From DASRBN01 sp035294305 (GTDB taxonomy: Bacteria; Chloroflexota; Ktedonobacteria; Ktedonobacterales; Ktedonobacteraceae): a DNA stretch of 64,000 nt. Every line of letters starts with the position of its first letter. Position 1 is the first letter of the stretch. Positions 26,137 through 34,695 of the stretch are shown piece after piece. The DNA lies in NCBI GenBank assembly GCA_035294305.1, contig DATGLD010000041.1, forward strand, positions 70,670 through 134,669. Direction: 5' to 3'. Both the position numbers and the translations under genes were made by a program. Below the pieces are notes generated by a model. It saw only the letters and a program-made list of their open reading frames with translations. It ran no database searches and was not told the origin of the DNA.

Positions 26137-27291
26137 ATGGCTGTTAAAATACCTATCGATCTTGCGCAAAACGGAACGACGCGCAAGGCGCTTCAGCAAG
26201 TAAGCAATGTTGTGACACCTTCACGCACATTGTCACGGGACCGTTTGCCTGCCGGTACTATTTTGAGTGGCGTGATTGCGGTGGTACGGCTCTGGCGTGC
26301 ATTGAGCCGCAAGGGTCAACCAGGACAGTCAACGCTGTTGGATATGCTGCCGCGGCAGATCACGCACGAGGGAGTTATTCTGGAGCAGCACATCCGCGAG
26401 GGGCGCTTCCAGCGCAGCCTGGCGCTGATCACCGCTTTCTCAGGCTTGCTGGCAGGGTTGGAGGTGACCTATGAACATTACCGGGGCAGCTATAGCGAGC
26501 GCATTATGTATAGCCCGGTGCTCTTGTCGCCGCTGATATGCATCGCGGCAATCTGGACGGTGTTCAGTCGCTTCGCGGCGCGTGTGGTGCTGCCGATTGT
26601 TTCGCTGGTGATGATGCTCGACGGGCTGGTGGGCTTCTTCTACCATATTCGCGGGATTCATCGCAAACCTGGGGGTTGGCGCATTCCGGTGTTCAATCTG
26701 ATTATGGGGCCACCGCTTTTCGCGCCGCTGCTGTTTGGTCTGAGCGGCTTCCTGGGCTTGATTACGGCCTTTTTGCGCCGCGAGGACGCGCCGGACTTTC
26801 CTACTTTTGGTGGACTGTTGAAGCCGCGCCCGGCATGGATGCACCTGCTGCCACATAGCATTTCGCGCGAGGGACTGGTGTTTGAGCAGGATATACGCGA
26901 GGGGCGTTTCCAGCGCATGTTGGGAGTGGCGACGGCCATCTCGGCATTCTTCAGCGGCTTCGAGTCGCTCTATTCACATTACAAGAATAACTTCACCTAC
27001 CGCATACAGTGGACGCCAATTCTTTTGACGCCGGTCTTGATGATTGCGGGGTTTGGCACAGTATGGAGCCGCGCCGTGGCGCGAACGCTGCTGCCGGTTG
27101 CCTCGATACTGGCGCTGCTCAATGGAGGCATAGGCTTCTTCTATCACCTGCGCGGCATATTACGCCGCCCGGCCGGTAGCAGCAAGCTCCTGTACAACAC
27201 CATCTATGGGCCGCCGATATTCGCGCCACTGCTGTTTGCCGCCTCTGGATTTCTCGGAGTACTGGCAAGCCTGCTAAGGAGAGAGAAATAA
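26137..27291 (+). CDS. Internally duplicated 8-TM membrane protein of unknown function
   Basis: A 384-residue protein made of an N-terminal tail and two homologous units, residues about 78-216 and 245-383. Each unit begins EG(V/L)xxEQxIREGRFQR, has four membrane segments and ends GPPxFAPLLFxxSGFLG...LRRE. Two histidines recur at matching places: H114/H281 (E/S-HY at the end of helix 1) and H170/H337 (GFFYHxRG in helix 3). I know no named family for it. Placed between the FAD/Fe-S gene and a gluconate dehydrogenase subunit 3 gene (2 nt away), it may anchor the GMC complex or carry electrons; paired His suggest, but do not show, haem b. GAAAAGG lies before the ATG. Confidence 0.75.
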   Translation: MAVKIPIDLAQNGTTRKALQQVSNVVTPSRTLSRDRLPAGTILSGVIAVVRLWRALSRKGQPGQSTLLDMLPRQITHEGVILEQHIREGRFQRSLALITAFSGLLAGLEVTYEHYRGSYSERIMYSPVLLSPLICIAAIWTVFSRFAARVVLPIVSLVMMLDGLVGFFYHIRGIHRKPGGWRIPVFNLIMGPPLFAPLLFGLSGFLGLITAFLRREDAPDFPTFGGLLKPRPAWMHLLPHSISREGLVFEQDIREGRFQRMLGVATAISAFFSGFESLYSHYKNNFTYRIQWTPILLTPVLMIAGFGTVWSRAVARTLLPVASILALLNGGIGFFYHLRGILRRPAGSSKLLYNTIYGPPIFAPLLFAASGFLGVLASLLRREK

Positions 27292-27292
27292 C

Positions 27293-28123
27293 ATGAAAGT
27301 GCAACGTAATCCAAAAGCGCCTCATGAACAGGTCTTTGAAGTCGATAAAACCATGCCGGTACGCGAAGACCATCTACCCGTCACTCCTAAAACGGGCAAA
27401 CCGATTCCACCGGTGGCACAACCGGGTTACTATCCTGGTTTCTCCACGCTGAGCCAGCAGGAATTCTGGGACGAAGCCACGCGGAAGGTGGTGCTTGACC
27501 GTGTGAATAATGTGCCGCCGATCCGCTTTTTTACGACTGAAGAGGCCTATCTGATGCAGGCGGTCTGCGATCGTTTGCTGCCGCAGGATGACCGCGACGA
27601 GGCGCATAAAATACCGCTGGTCAATTACATTGACGAGCGCCTGTATGAGCGGCGCATCGATGGCTATCGCTTCGAGGACATGCCGCCCGATCACGAAGCG
27701 CATCGCCTCGGCTTGCAGGCGATTGAGCAGATGTCGAAGGAGATGTACAGCAGGTCTTTCACCGAGTTGAACCAGACCGAGCAAGATACGATTCTCAAAT
27801 CTATTCACGACGCGACTCCGGTAGGGGCGCACGAGATCTGGCAAAAGATGTCGATTCAGCACTTCTGGATGTTGCTGCTACAAGATGCGGTGGAAGTGTA
27901 CTACGCTCATCCTTATGCCTGGGATGAGATTGGCTTTGGCGGCCCGGCCTATCCACGTGGCTACATGCGGCTGGAGGGCGGAAGGCCGGAGCCATGGGAA
28001 GTGGATGAGAAACGCTACGAATGGGAGGCGCCTGCCGGCTCGCTTTCTGACCGCTACGAGCCGATAGGTGGGCCAAAGCACCATCATGAGAGCCAGACGC
28101 CAGGCCAGGAGGGAACACATTGA
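27293..28123 (+). CDS. Gluconate 2-dehydrogenase subunit 3-family protein
   Basis: A 276-residue protein whose core (about residues 75-200) has the family signature FFTTEEAYLMQAVCDRLLPQDD followed by a largely helical region with an HEIWQKMSIQHFWMLLLQDA segment and the closing motif around AHPYAWDEIGFGGPAYP. In membrane gluconate dehydrogenases subunit 3 pairs with a GMC flavoprotein and a cytochrome c subunit and is usually exported by Tat; here there is no Tat signal. The C-terminus is rich in His/Glu. AAGGAGAG precedes the ATG, and the gap from the membrane-protein gene is 1 nt, so they are translationally linked. Confidence 0.85.
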   Translation: MKVQRNPKAPHEQVFEVDKTMPVREDHLPVTPKTGKPIPPVAQPGYYPGFSTLSQQEFWDEATRKVVLDRVNNVPPIRFFTTEEAYLMQAVCDRLLPQDDRDEAHKIPLVNYIDERLYERRIDGYRFEDMPPDHEAHRLGLQAIEQMSKEMYSRSFTELNQTEQDTILKSIHDATPVGAHEIWQKMSIQHFWMLLLQDAVEVYYAHPYAWDEIGFGGPAYPRGYMRLEGGRPEPWEVDEKRYEWEAPAGSLSDRYEPIGGPKHHHESQTPGQEGTH

Positions 28124-28154
28124 TCCCGTGGAGGGCCAGTACGATCCCGTGGAG

Positions 28155-28322
28155 GGCGACCACAAGGGTACGCCCTTACTAGAGGACCACGGGGCCGTCC
28201 CGCAATGGAGGAGAGTCCTGGTAAGGGCCGTACCCTTGTGGTCGCCTTTGAGAGTCCAAATGGAACGCCAATGTGCAAGATATAGGGCCAGGTCATAGTA
28301 AGGGCATACCCTTGTGGTCGCC
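28155..28322. repeat. Cluster of three GGCGACCACAAGGGTA-type repeats
   Basis: Copy 1 at 28155-28179, inverted copy 2 at 28221-28246 and inverted copy 3 at 28298-28322. Copies 1 and 2 can pair along 25 nt with one bulge; copies 2 and 3 are direct repeats also sharing the following CTTTGAGAG. They fill the gap between the subunit 3 and GMC genes, and are the clearest example of this dispersed family. Confidence 0.8.
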
Positions 28323-28342
28323 TTTGAGAGGTGTAAAGATAC

Positions 28343-30106
28343 ATGAAAAGTCCAATTTTTGGTGAATTTGAAAGCCCCGAGCCTGGGGAACATATGCTTG
28401 GACCAATCCAGAAGATTGATACGCCGATGCGTCGATTCGATCCGAATGAGGAGGTCGATTTTTGCATTGTCGGCGTTGGCTCGGCGGGAGGAGTGCTGGT
28501 GCAGCGCCTCGCCCGTGCCGGTTTCAAGGTTCTTGGCATCGAGTCGGGGCCATTCTGGGATACGGAGCGGGATTGGGTGAGCGACGAGGCAGGCTCGCAT
28601 AAACTCTATTGGAACGAGTTGCGCATTACGGGTGGTTCAGACCCGATTACGCTGGGTGCCAACAATAGCGGGCAAGGAGTCGGCGGAGGCTCGGTGCACT
28701 GGGCGGGTTTTACGCCGCGCTTTCACCCATCGGATTTCCGCGTCTATTCGGAAGATGGTGTGGGCGCGGACTGGCCAATGACCTACGATGAGCTCAAACC
28801 GTACTATGAGCTGTTGGAGAAAGAGATTCCTGTAGCGGGTCCCGCATACTATCCATGGGGCGATCCACACGGCTATACCTATGGCGCGCATCCGCTAGGA
28901 GGTGTAGGCGACGTGCTGGTGAAAGGATGCTCGAAGCTGGGCATCCGCTCGGTTGCCGGTGGACCGGTTGCTATCACTTCAGGCTCGCATGCCGACCGGC
29001 CGCACTGCATCTATCGTGGATTCTGCATTCAGGGCTGCAAAGTCGGGGCCAAACAGAGCACACTGGTAAGTCACGTGCCCGATGCTATCCGTCACGGAGC
29101 GGAGATTCGTGCTAATAGTATGGTCTCGCGTATCAATATGAACAAGAACGGTATCGTGACCGGGGTGACCTATTTTGATGCGCATGGAGTGGAGCGAGAG
29201 CAAAAGGCAAAGGCGGTCATCGTCTCCAGTTACGCGATTGAGACGCCGCGCCTGCTGTTGAACTCGGCCTGCCCAGGCTTCGAGAACGGACTGGCCAATT
29301 CCAGCGGCACCGTTGGCAGGTATCTGATGGTGCAGATAGGCAACGTAGTGGCCGGGCGCTTTCCAGGACTGGTGCGCATGTACAAAGCGCCGCCGGCGCA
29401 CGCGCTGACCGAGGAGTTTTATGAGACGGACCCGAAGAACGATTACGTACGCGGCTTCGCCATCCAGACGGTAGGGCCGCTGCCCATTGCCTTCGCGAAG
29501 CAGATGATGGTAGCCAAGGGAGCCTGGGGGTGGGGCATGCGGCGGGTGATGATGGACTACAACCACTGGGCGGCGCTCGGCGTGCTGGGAGAAATCTTGC
29601 CCTGGGAGGATAACCGTGTGGAGATTGCCGGGGAGACAGATCGCTTCGGTATCCCTGTAGCAAAGATCACGTTCAGTTTGCATGAGAATGATAAGAAGAT
29701 TGCCAAGGCGGGCGTCGAGAAGACGACCGAAATCCTGTACGCGGCGGGAGCCGAGGAGGTAGTGGAGGAGGCGCGTTACGCGCACCTGGTCGGAGGCGCG
29801 CGCATGGGCAACGATCCGCGCACATCAGTGACGGATAAGTGGGGGCGCGCGCATGATATTCCGAACCTGTTTGTCTGTGACGGTAGCCTGCTGCCAACCC
29901 AGGGGTCGGCCAATCCAGGATTGACCATCCAGGCGCTGGCTGCGCGTACTGCCGACTTCCTGATCTCGAACGGGCCAGATGTGCTGATGCGACAGCCGCG
30001 CGTTGTCAATGTCGAAGAGCCACCGGTGCGGCATAATCTATCGCCGCGTGGAACGTCGGGACGCGGCATGCCGCGCATCAAGAGTAAAAAAGTACGCCAA
30101 AAATGA
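28343..30106 (+). CDS. GMC-family flavoprotein oxidoreductase (gluconate 2-dehydrogenase-like)
   Basis: A 587-residue GMC oxidoreductase. The FAD-binding motif is FCIVGVGSAGG (residues about 40-50), with the second FAD signature GQGVGGGSVHWAG, and the C-terminal catalytic pair is His in ARYAHLVGGARMG and Asn in GSANPGLTIQ. It should oxidise a sugar acid, sugar or alcohol, pairing with the subunit 3 protein encoded upstream. No signal peptide is seen, so the complex would be cytoplasmic or membrane-bound from inside, unlike classical periplasmic gluconate dehydrogenase. No cytochrome c subunit gene is nearby. A GAGAGG lies 9 nt before the ATG. Confidence 0.88.
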   Translation: MKSPIFGEFESPEPGEHMLGPIQKIDTPMRRFDPNEEVDFCIVGVGSAGGVLVQRLARAGFKVLGIESGPFWDTERDWVSDEAGSHKLYWNELRITGGSDPITLGANNSGQGVGGGSVHWAGFTPRFHPSDFRVYSEDGVGADWPMTYDELKPYYELLEKEIPVAGPAYYPWGDPHGYTYGAHPLGGVGDVLVKGCSKLGIRSVAGGPVAITSGSHADRPHCIYRGFCIQGCKVGAKQSTLVSHVPDAIRHGAEIRANSMVSRINMNKNGIVTGVTYFDAHGVEREQKAKAVIVSSYAIETPRLLLNSACPGFENGLANSSGTVGRYLMVQIGNVVAGRFPGLVRMYKAPPAHALTEEFYETDPKNDYVRGFAIQTVGPLPIAFAKQMMVAKGAWGWGMRRVMMDYNHWAALGVLGEILPWEDNRVEIAGETDRFGIPVAKITFSLHENDKKIAKAGVEKTTEILYAAGAEEVVEEARYAHLVGGARMGNDPRTSVTDKWGRAHDIPNLFVCDGSLLPTQGSANPGLTIQALAARTADFLISNGPDVLMRQPRVVNVEEPPVRHNLSPRGTSGRGMPRIKSKKVRQK

Positions 30107-30119
30107 GAGGATCAGTATC

Positions 30120-31517
30120 ATGCCCAATTTGCTAGCAGCACGGTCTCAGATGGGCCTATCACTGGGATTTCACATCATCTTTTCCGCGCTGGGCGTGGGG
30201 CTACCATTGATTTTGTGCATCGCGGAGGGGCTGGCGCTGTTGAGAAAGGATGGGAGCTGGATGGCGCTGGCCCGCCAGTGGACGAAGGCCTTCGCCATCC
30301 TCTTTGCCGTAGGCTCTGTATCGGGCGTGATTGTGGAGTTCGAGCTGAGTTTGCTGTGGCCGAGATGGATCAGCTTTGCCGGGGCGCTGATCGGGCTGCC
30401 GTTCGCGATGGAGGGATTCGCCTTTTTCCTGGAGGGTATCTTTCTCGGCATCTATCTTTATGGCTGGAACCGGCTTTCACCCGTCGTGCATTGGATGTGT
30501 TCTTTGCCCATTGTGCTGAGCGGATTGTTCTCGGCCTGGTTTGTGGTCAGCGCGAACTCGTGGATGAATTCGCCTTCCGGCTTTCAGATGGTGAATGGCA
30601 AGGCCGTGAATATCAACCCTTTCGCGGCTATTCTCAATCCGAGTACGCCATTTGAGACGACGCATATGATCCTGGCATGCTATGTGGTCGTCGGCTTTGG
30701 CACCGCGGCTGTCTATGCCGCCGGGATGCTGCGCGGCAAGCGCGATGATTATCACCGCAAGGGATTGCTGTTGGGAATGGCTTTAGCCGTGGTTGCTATT
30801 CCACTACAAATCGTAAGCGGGGACTTTAATGCGCGCTTTCTTGAACAGGGACAACCGGCGAAGTACGCGGCCATCGAGGGATTGGTGACATCGGGCTATG
30901 GGCTACCCCTGTATATCGGTGGAATAGCCGATCCTACTACCGGCCAGGTGTACGGCGCATTGGAAATCCCGCATGGTGAGAGCCTGCTCGCGCATTTCGA
31001 CCTGAATTCATATGCGAGAGGAATCAATGAGATACCGGCGCAAGACCACCAAACGGCGGGGAGTTTCGAGGCCGTCCACCTGGCATTCGATGGCATGGTC
31101 TTCATTGCATTCTTTTCACTGCTGGTAGCCGTGGTCTTCTGGCTGCTGTTTCTGAGTCGCAAACGACGAGTGCCAGAAAACAAGCTGGTGCTATGGGGAG
31201 CGGCCATTGCCGGCTCGCTCTCATTCATAGCCGTCGAACTCGGCTGGATAGTAACCGAGGAGGGGCGACAGCCATGGATCATCTACAATCTTATGCTGGT
31301 GAGAGATGCGCCCAACCCGGCCCAATGGATAACCGTGAGCTTTATCGTCTTCTCCTGCATCTATGTCTTGCTGGGAACGACTTTGATCGTGCTGCTGCTG
31401 CGGCTGGCTCGCAGGCCGAAAACACCTATGGTATGGAATGAGTTTGTGCAGAGAGAGGAAGAGGGCGAAGAGCAGAGGTCACAAGGTCTAGAACGGAAAA
31501 AGGCAGGTGCGCGATGA
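30120..31517 (+). CDS. cydA: Cytochrome bd-type quinol oxidase subunit I
   Basis: A 465-residue polytopic subunit. It has the haem ligand His in LGFHIIFSALG (residue about 18), VVSANSWMNSP, a His in the FETTHM segment, a Met in FDGMVF fitting the b558 ligand, and the signature GRQPWIIYN after an acidic ELGW...E. The short quinol-binding loop and the length put it in the cyanide-insensitive (CIO) type. With CydB it oxidises quinol and reduces oxygen to water. The ATG at 30120, 13 nt after the GMC gene, has AGAGGA upstream; the frame is open further back but inside the previous gene. Confidence 0.93.
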   Translation: MPNLLAARSQMGLSLGFHIIFSALGVGLPLILCIAEGLALLRKDGSWMALARQWTKAFAILFAVGSVSGVIVEFELSLLWPRWISFAGALIGLPFAMEGFAFFLEGIFLGIYLYGWNRLSPVVHWMCSLPIVLSGLFSAWFVVSANSWMNSPSGFQMVNGKAVNINPFAAILNPSTPFETTHMILACYVVVGFGTAAVYAAGMLRGKRDDYHRKGLLLGMALAVVAIPLQIVSGDFNARFLEQGQPAKYAAIEGLVTSGYGLPLYIGGIADPTTGQVYGALEIPHGESLLAHFDLNSYARGINEIPAQDHQTAGSFEAVHLAFDGMVFIAFFSLLVAVVFWLLFLSRKRRVPENKLVLWGAAIAGSLSFIAVELGWIVTEEGRQPWIIYNLMLVRDAPNPAQWITVSFIVFSCIYVLLGTTLIVLLLRLARRPKTPMVWNEFVQREEEGEEQRSQGLERKKAGAR

Positions 31518-32560
31518 TTCTGGATTATGCAGTTGCCGTCCTGCTGTGGCTGTCGATTATTACCTATGCAACGCTTGGTGGCGCCGACTTTGGTGGAGGC
31601 ATATGGCAAATGTTTGCTTTTGGTTCCGGTAAGCAAGCGAAGGAAGAACGAGAAATCATCACGCAGGCGATAGGGCCGGTCTGGGAGGCGAATAACGTCT
31701 GGCTGGTTTACCTGGTGGTTGGCCTCTTTACGGCTTTCCCTATTGTGGCCGGGACGCTGGCTATTTCCCTGTTCATCCCTTTCAGCCTGGCACTGATCGG
31801 CGTCGTGCTGCGTGGAGCGGCTTTTGCTTTCGAGGAAAGCATTCCGCAGTCGGTGGATGTGCACGCGGCTTTCGGGCGCGTGTTCAGCGCGGCCAGTATC
31901 ATCGCGCCTTTCCTGCTGGGAACTTGCGCGGCGGCGGTAGCGAGCGGGCAACTACGTCCCGCGAACGGCAGGATTCCGGTAGCGGTTTTCAGCGCCTGGC
32001 TGACGCCTTTCGCCATTATCGTCGGCCTGATGGGGCTCGGCATCTGCGCGACGCTGGCGGCTGTGTACCTGACGGTGGAAGCCGAAAGGCAGGAACAGCC
32101 AGCATTAATCGAGGCTTTTCGTATTCGCGCTCTTATCGCCGGCGGCGTTACTGCCGTTCTCGCGGCCATCACTCTGGGGTTGTCCCCATTCGAGGCGCCG
32201 GTTATCTGGCACGGCATGCTGGACGAAGGGCTATGGGCTATTGCGCTGACGATGGCTATCGGGCTGGCTACCGCCGCGGCGCTGTTTTTCCGCCGCTTCC
32301 GTCTTGCGCGAGTGTTGGTGCAGATGGAAACGGCAGGCATCATCGGTACCTGGGGAATTTCGCAGCTCCCGTATATCGTCCCGCCAGATCTGACGATTAC
32401 CGGAGCAGCCAGCCCCTACCCGACGATGCAGGCCTTTTTCATCGCCGCTTTAGTAGGAATGGTCATTCTGCTTCCTTCAATCTGGCTGTTGTTGCATGTT
32501 TTTAAGGTGGAAGAAAAGCCGCCGCCAGTTCACGAAAAGGGCCTGGAGAAGGCGACTTGA
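31514..32560 (+). CDS. cydB: Cytochrome bd-type quinol oxidase subunit II
   Basis: A 348-residue protein with about nine membrane helices, opening with the CydB signature LWLSIITYATLGGADFGGGIW and the conserved GPVWEANNVWLVY loop. It forms the heterodimer with CydA. The start overlaps the cydA stop by 4 nt (ATGA), a classic coupling. The cluster's dehydrogenases probably supply the quinol. Confidence 0.93.
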   Translation: MILDYAVAVLLWLSIITYATLGGADFGGGIWQMFAFGSGKQAKEEREIITQAIGPVWEANNVWLVYLVVGLFTAFPIVAGTLAISLFIPFSLALIGVVLRGAAFAFEESIPQSVDVHAAFGRVFSAASIIAPFLLGTCAAAVASGQLRPANGRIPVAVFSAWLTPFAIIVGLMGLGICATLAAVYLTVEAERQEQPALIEAFRIRALIAGGVTAVLAAITLGLSPFEAPVIWHGMLDEGLWAIALTMAIGLATAAALFFRRFRLARVLVQMETAGIIGTWGISQLPYIVPPDLTITGAASPYPTMQAFFIAALVGMVILLPSIWLLLHVFKVEEKPPPVHEKGLEKAT

Positions 32561-32573
32561 GGTGGCAAAACCA

Positions 32574-32801
32574 ATGACTATGTTAGCATATGTTGATTAT
32601 GCTTTTATCGTGCTGTTTTTTCTAGGACTTGCCGGGGTAGTAGCGCTGATTACTATCCCAAAACCAGTAGCGGAGGTTGAAGCGAAGGCCCCGCCGGTAA
32701 GGGAGAATAAAGCAGCCTATGGCTTCCTGGCAGCATTACTTGTCTCGCTCCTTGTGTTGACTCTACTTGTGCAGAGGCAACAGGCACATGCGAGCTCGTA
32801 G
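32574..32801 (+). CDS. Small two-helix membrane protein downstream of cydAB
   Basis: A 75-residue protein with two hydrophobic stretches (about residues 8-28 and 52-69) joined by a short charged loop KPVAEVEAKAPPVRENK. The ATG at 32574 has GAGGTGG 9 nt upstream. It follows cydB by 13 nt in the same operon. Some bd oxidases carry a small accessory subunit (CydX/CbdX), but those have one helix; this could be an analogue or an unrelated anchor. No family recognised. Confidence 0.6.
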   Translation: MTMLAYVDYAFIVLFFLGLAGVVALITIPKPVAEVEAKAPPVRENKAAYGFLAALLVSLLVLTLLVQRQQAHASS

Positions 32802-32881
32802 CCAGAAGGGGCGCTCTCCGCCATGCGCTAGAGCAAGAGAGGCAGACAATTGGCTCTAGCAAAGGAAAGACAGCAAGAAAT

Positions 32882-32900
32882 TATATCGTAAGACGATATA
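32882..32900 (+). terminator. Small hairpin after the respiratory cluster
   Basis: TATATCGT-AAG-ACGATATA forms an 8-bp AT-rich stem; just before it GCTAGAGC (about 32828) and GCTCTAGC (about 32852) can form a second stem. Together they may end the long forward transcript, though no T tract follows. Confidence 0.3.
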
Positions 32901-32937
32901 TAGAAGCATAAAGAGATTGCCAATAACGCTTTCCCGG

Positions 32938-33183
32938 TTATTTATTTTGGGTCTTCTCTTCCTGTTTAGTGAAGTGGGCATAGCGGAAGAAAAAGAAGAT
33001 CATAGTACAAGCAAAAAGGAGGCCTAAAGCAAGGGAGGCTATTCCCGATATACCTACCGGATTGCCAGTGAAGACGCCTATCGTCAGGCTCAACAGGGCG
33101 AGCAGGAGACAGGTCAAGCCATAGATCAGTTGCCGGTCGGATCTATGAGAAGTTACGTGGTTTGAAGCAGAGGAATTGTTCAT
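32938..33183 (-). CDS. Small membrane protein of unknown function
   Basis: An 81-residue protein with two membrane helices (about residues 19-38 and 43-66), a polar Ser/His-rich N-terminus and a charged tail EEKTQNK. No family recognised. The ribosome site AAAAGG is 13 nt from the ATG, weak by spacing. It is isolated on the reverse strand between forward clusters. Confidence 0.5.
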   Translation of the reverse strand: MNNSSASNHVTSHRSDRQLIYGLTCLLLALLSLTIGVFTGNPVGISGIASLALGLLFACTMIFFFFRYAHFTKQEEKTQNK

Positions 33184-33403
33184 GAATTTAAAGCGCCTTT
33201 TACCGCTATTTGAGCAAAGTTCTATTCAGTCAAACTTTAGAGACAGGATCAGAGCGGGCGACTACAAGGATGGGCCGCCCATCCATAGATGGGCGCGACC
33301 ATTCTGGCTGCTAAGGGTCACCTGCCAGTCCCTATTAGTTATACGGAATGATCGCCAGGGCTGTTTCGTTTAGCCCCCTAGAGTTAGAAATGGAGGGAAA
33401 ACA

Positions 33404-34624
33404 ATGGATTCCGCTCGCAAACAGCGCATTATAGAGATGTTTCTCAACAGAGGTGAAGACTTTCACGCGCTGATCTGCCGCCTGCCGCAAAATGTGGTGA
33501 TGCTGACCGGCTATCAACCCATCCTGGGCAACACGTTTTGCCTCGTAACGGTAGATGCAGCTACAAAAGAGGTGCAGGTTCGCATGGCGCTGCCGGTTGA
33601 CGAACAGGACCTTGTCGCGCCTGGCACAGCCATCGAGGTGAAGACCTATGCCGAAGAGACGATGCATTACATCGCTAATACGATTGAAGCGGTTCGCGAG
33701 CCGCTGGCGGAGCTGATTCGCTCGGCAGGCATCAACGAAAATGCCGTGATCGGGTATGAGGGCATCCATTCACCGGTTGCCACTGCATACACACAGGTGG
33801 GAGTGCCTGGCCCGGCCACGCTCGAACTGCTGCACCAGCTTTTCCTGGGCGGCTACCTGCGCGATGTCTCAGACATGCTCGATGAGCTGGCGGCGATTAA
33901 AACAGAGGATGAAATAGAGGCTATGCGGCGCTGCGAGCAGGTGGCATACGAGGGCTTCAAGGCAGCGCGTGATGCTGTTCGCGTGGGCGCGTCGGAAGCG
34001 GATGTGGCGGCTGCAACCTGTGGCGCGCTGATACGGGCAGGGTACGCGGTTCCAGGGGCAAAACACGTGCTGCCCCATGTGCATGTAATGGCAGGCCCGC
34101 GCGCGGCGCTCGCTTACCGGGCTTTCAACCTGACATCAAACTATGCAATAGCGCAGGGTGATACTGTTACCGTGCAAATGGAGGTCTGCATCAACGGCTA
34201 CTGGGCAGAGCTGACGCGCTCATTTTTCGCCGGAAGCCTCAGTGACGAGTGGCGTCGAGCGCATGAAGCGTGTGTCGCCGCGCAGGACGCAGCCTTGCAG
34301 AGTATTCGCGATGGCGCTGCCGCACGTGCCGTAGATGGGGCCGCGCGCAATGTGATGGAAAAGGCAGGCTTTGGCGCAGCCTTTAAGCACGGCCTGGGAC
34401 ACGGCTTCGGCTTCCAGGCCATCAATCATGCTGCCGCGCCTGTCCTGCATCCCGCCTCGAACGCGGTGTTGCGGAATGGTATGGTGCATAACATGGAGCC
34501 GGCTGTCTACCTGGAAGGGAAAGGCGGTATTCGTCTCAATGATAATGTGCTGGTGAGGAACGATGGGAATGAAGTGCTGTCGAAGATGATTCCGCGTGAT
34601 TTAGACTGGCTGGTTGTGTCATGA
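33404..34624 (+). CDS. M24 (Xaa-Pro aminopeptidase/creatinase-fold) protein with altered metal site
   Basis: A 406-residue pita-bread-fold protein with the creatinase N-terminal domain (1-160) and an M24 domain (165-400). The five usual ligands are D, D, H, E, E. Here the first Asp aligns with Q258 (GDTVTVQMEV), the second with E269 (GYWAELTRSF), His333 (GHGFG) and E365 (NMEPAVY) are kept, and the last Glu aligns with N379 (IRLNDNVLV). This pattern argues against a normal dimetal peptidase; a metal-free hydrolase such as creatinase, or a binding protein, is possible. GGAGG lies 7 nt before the ATG. Confidence 0.75.
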   Translation: MDSARKQRIIEMFLNRGEDFHALICRLPQNVVMLTGYQPILGNTFCLVTVDAATKEVQVRMALPVDEQDLVAPGTAIEVKTYAEETMHYIANTIEAVREPLAELIRSAGINENAVIGYEGIHSPVATAYTQVGVPGPATLELLHQLFLGGYLRDVSDMLDELAAIKTEDEIEAMRRCEQVAYEGFKAARDAVRVGASEADVAAATCGALIRAGYAVPGAKHVLPHVHVMAGPRAALAYRAFNLTSNYAIAQGDTVTVQMEVCINGYWAELTRSFFAGSLSDEWRRAHEACVAAQDAALQSIRDGAAARAVDGAARNVMEKAGFGAAFKHGLGHGFGFQAINHAAAPVLHPASNAVLRNGMVHNMEPAVYLEGKGGIRLNDNVLVRNDGNEVLSKMIPRDLDWLVVS

Positions 34625-34695
34625 TAGTACTGAGGATGCAAGGCAGGCATTCTTTATAATAACCGTGAAAAAAGGAAAGGAAGGATTTGTTTCAA

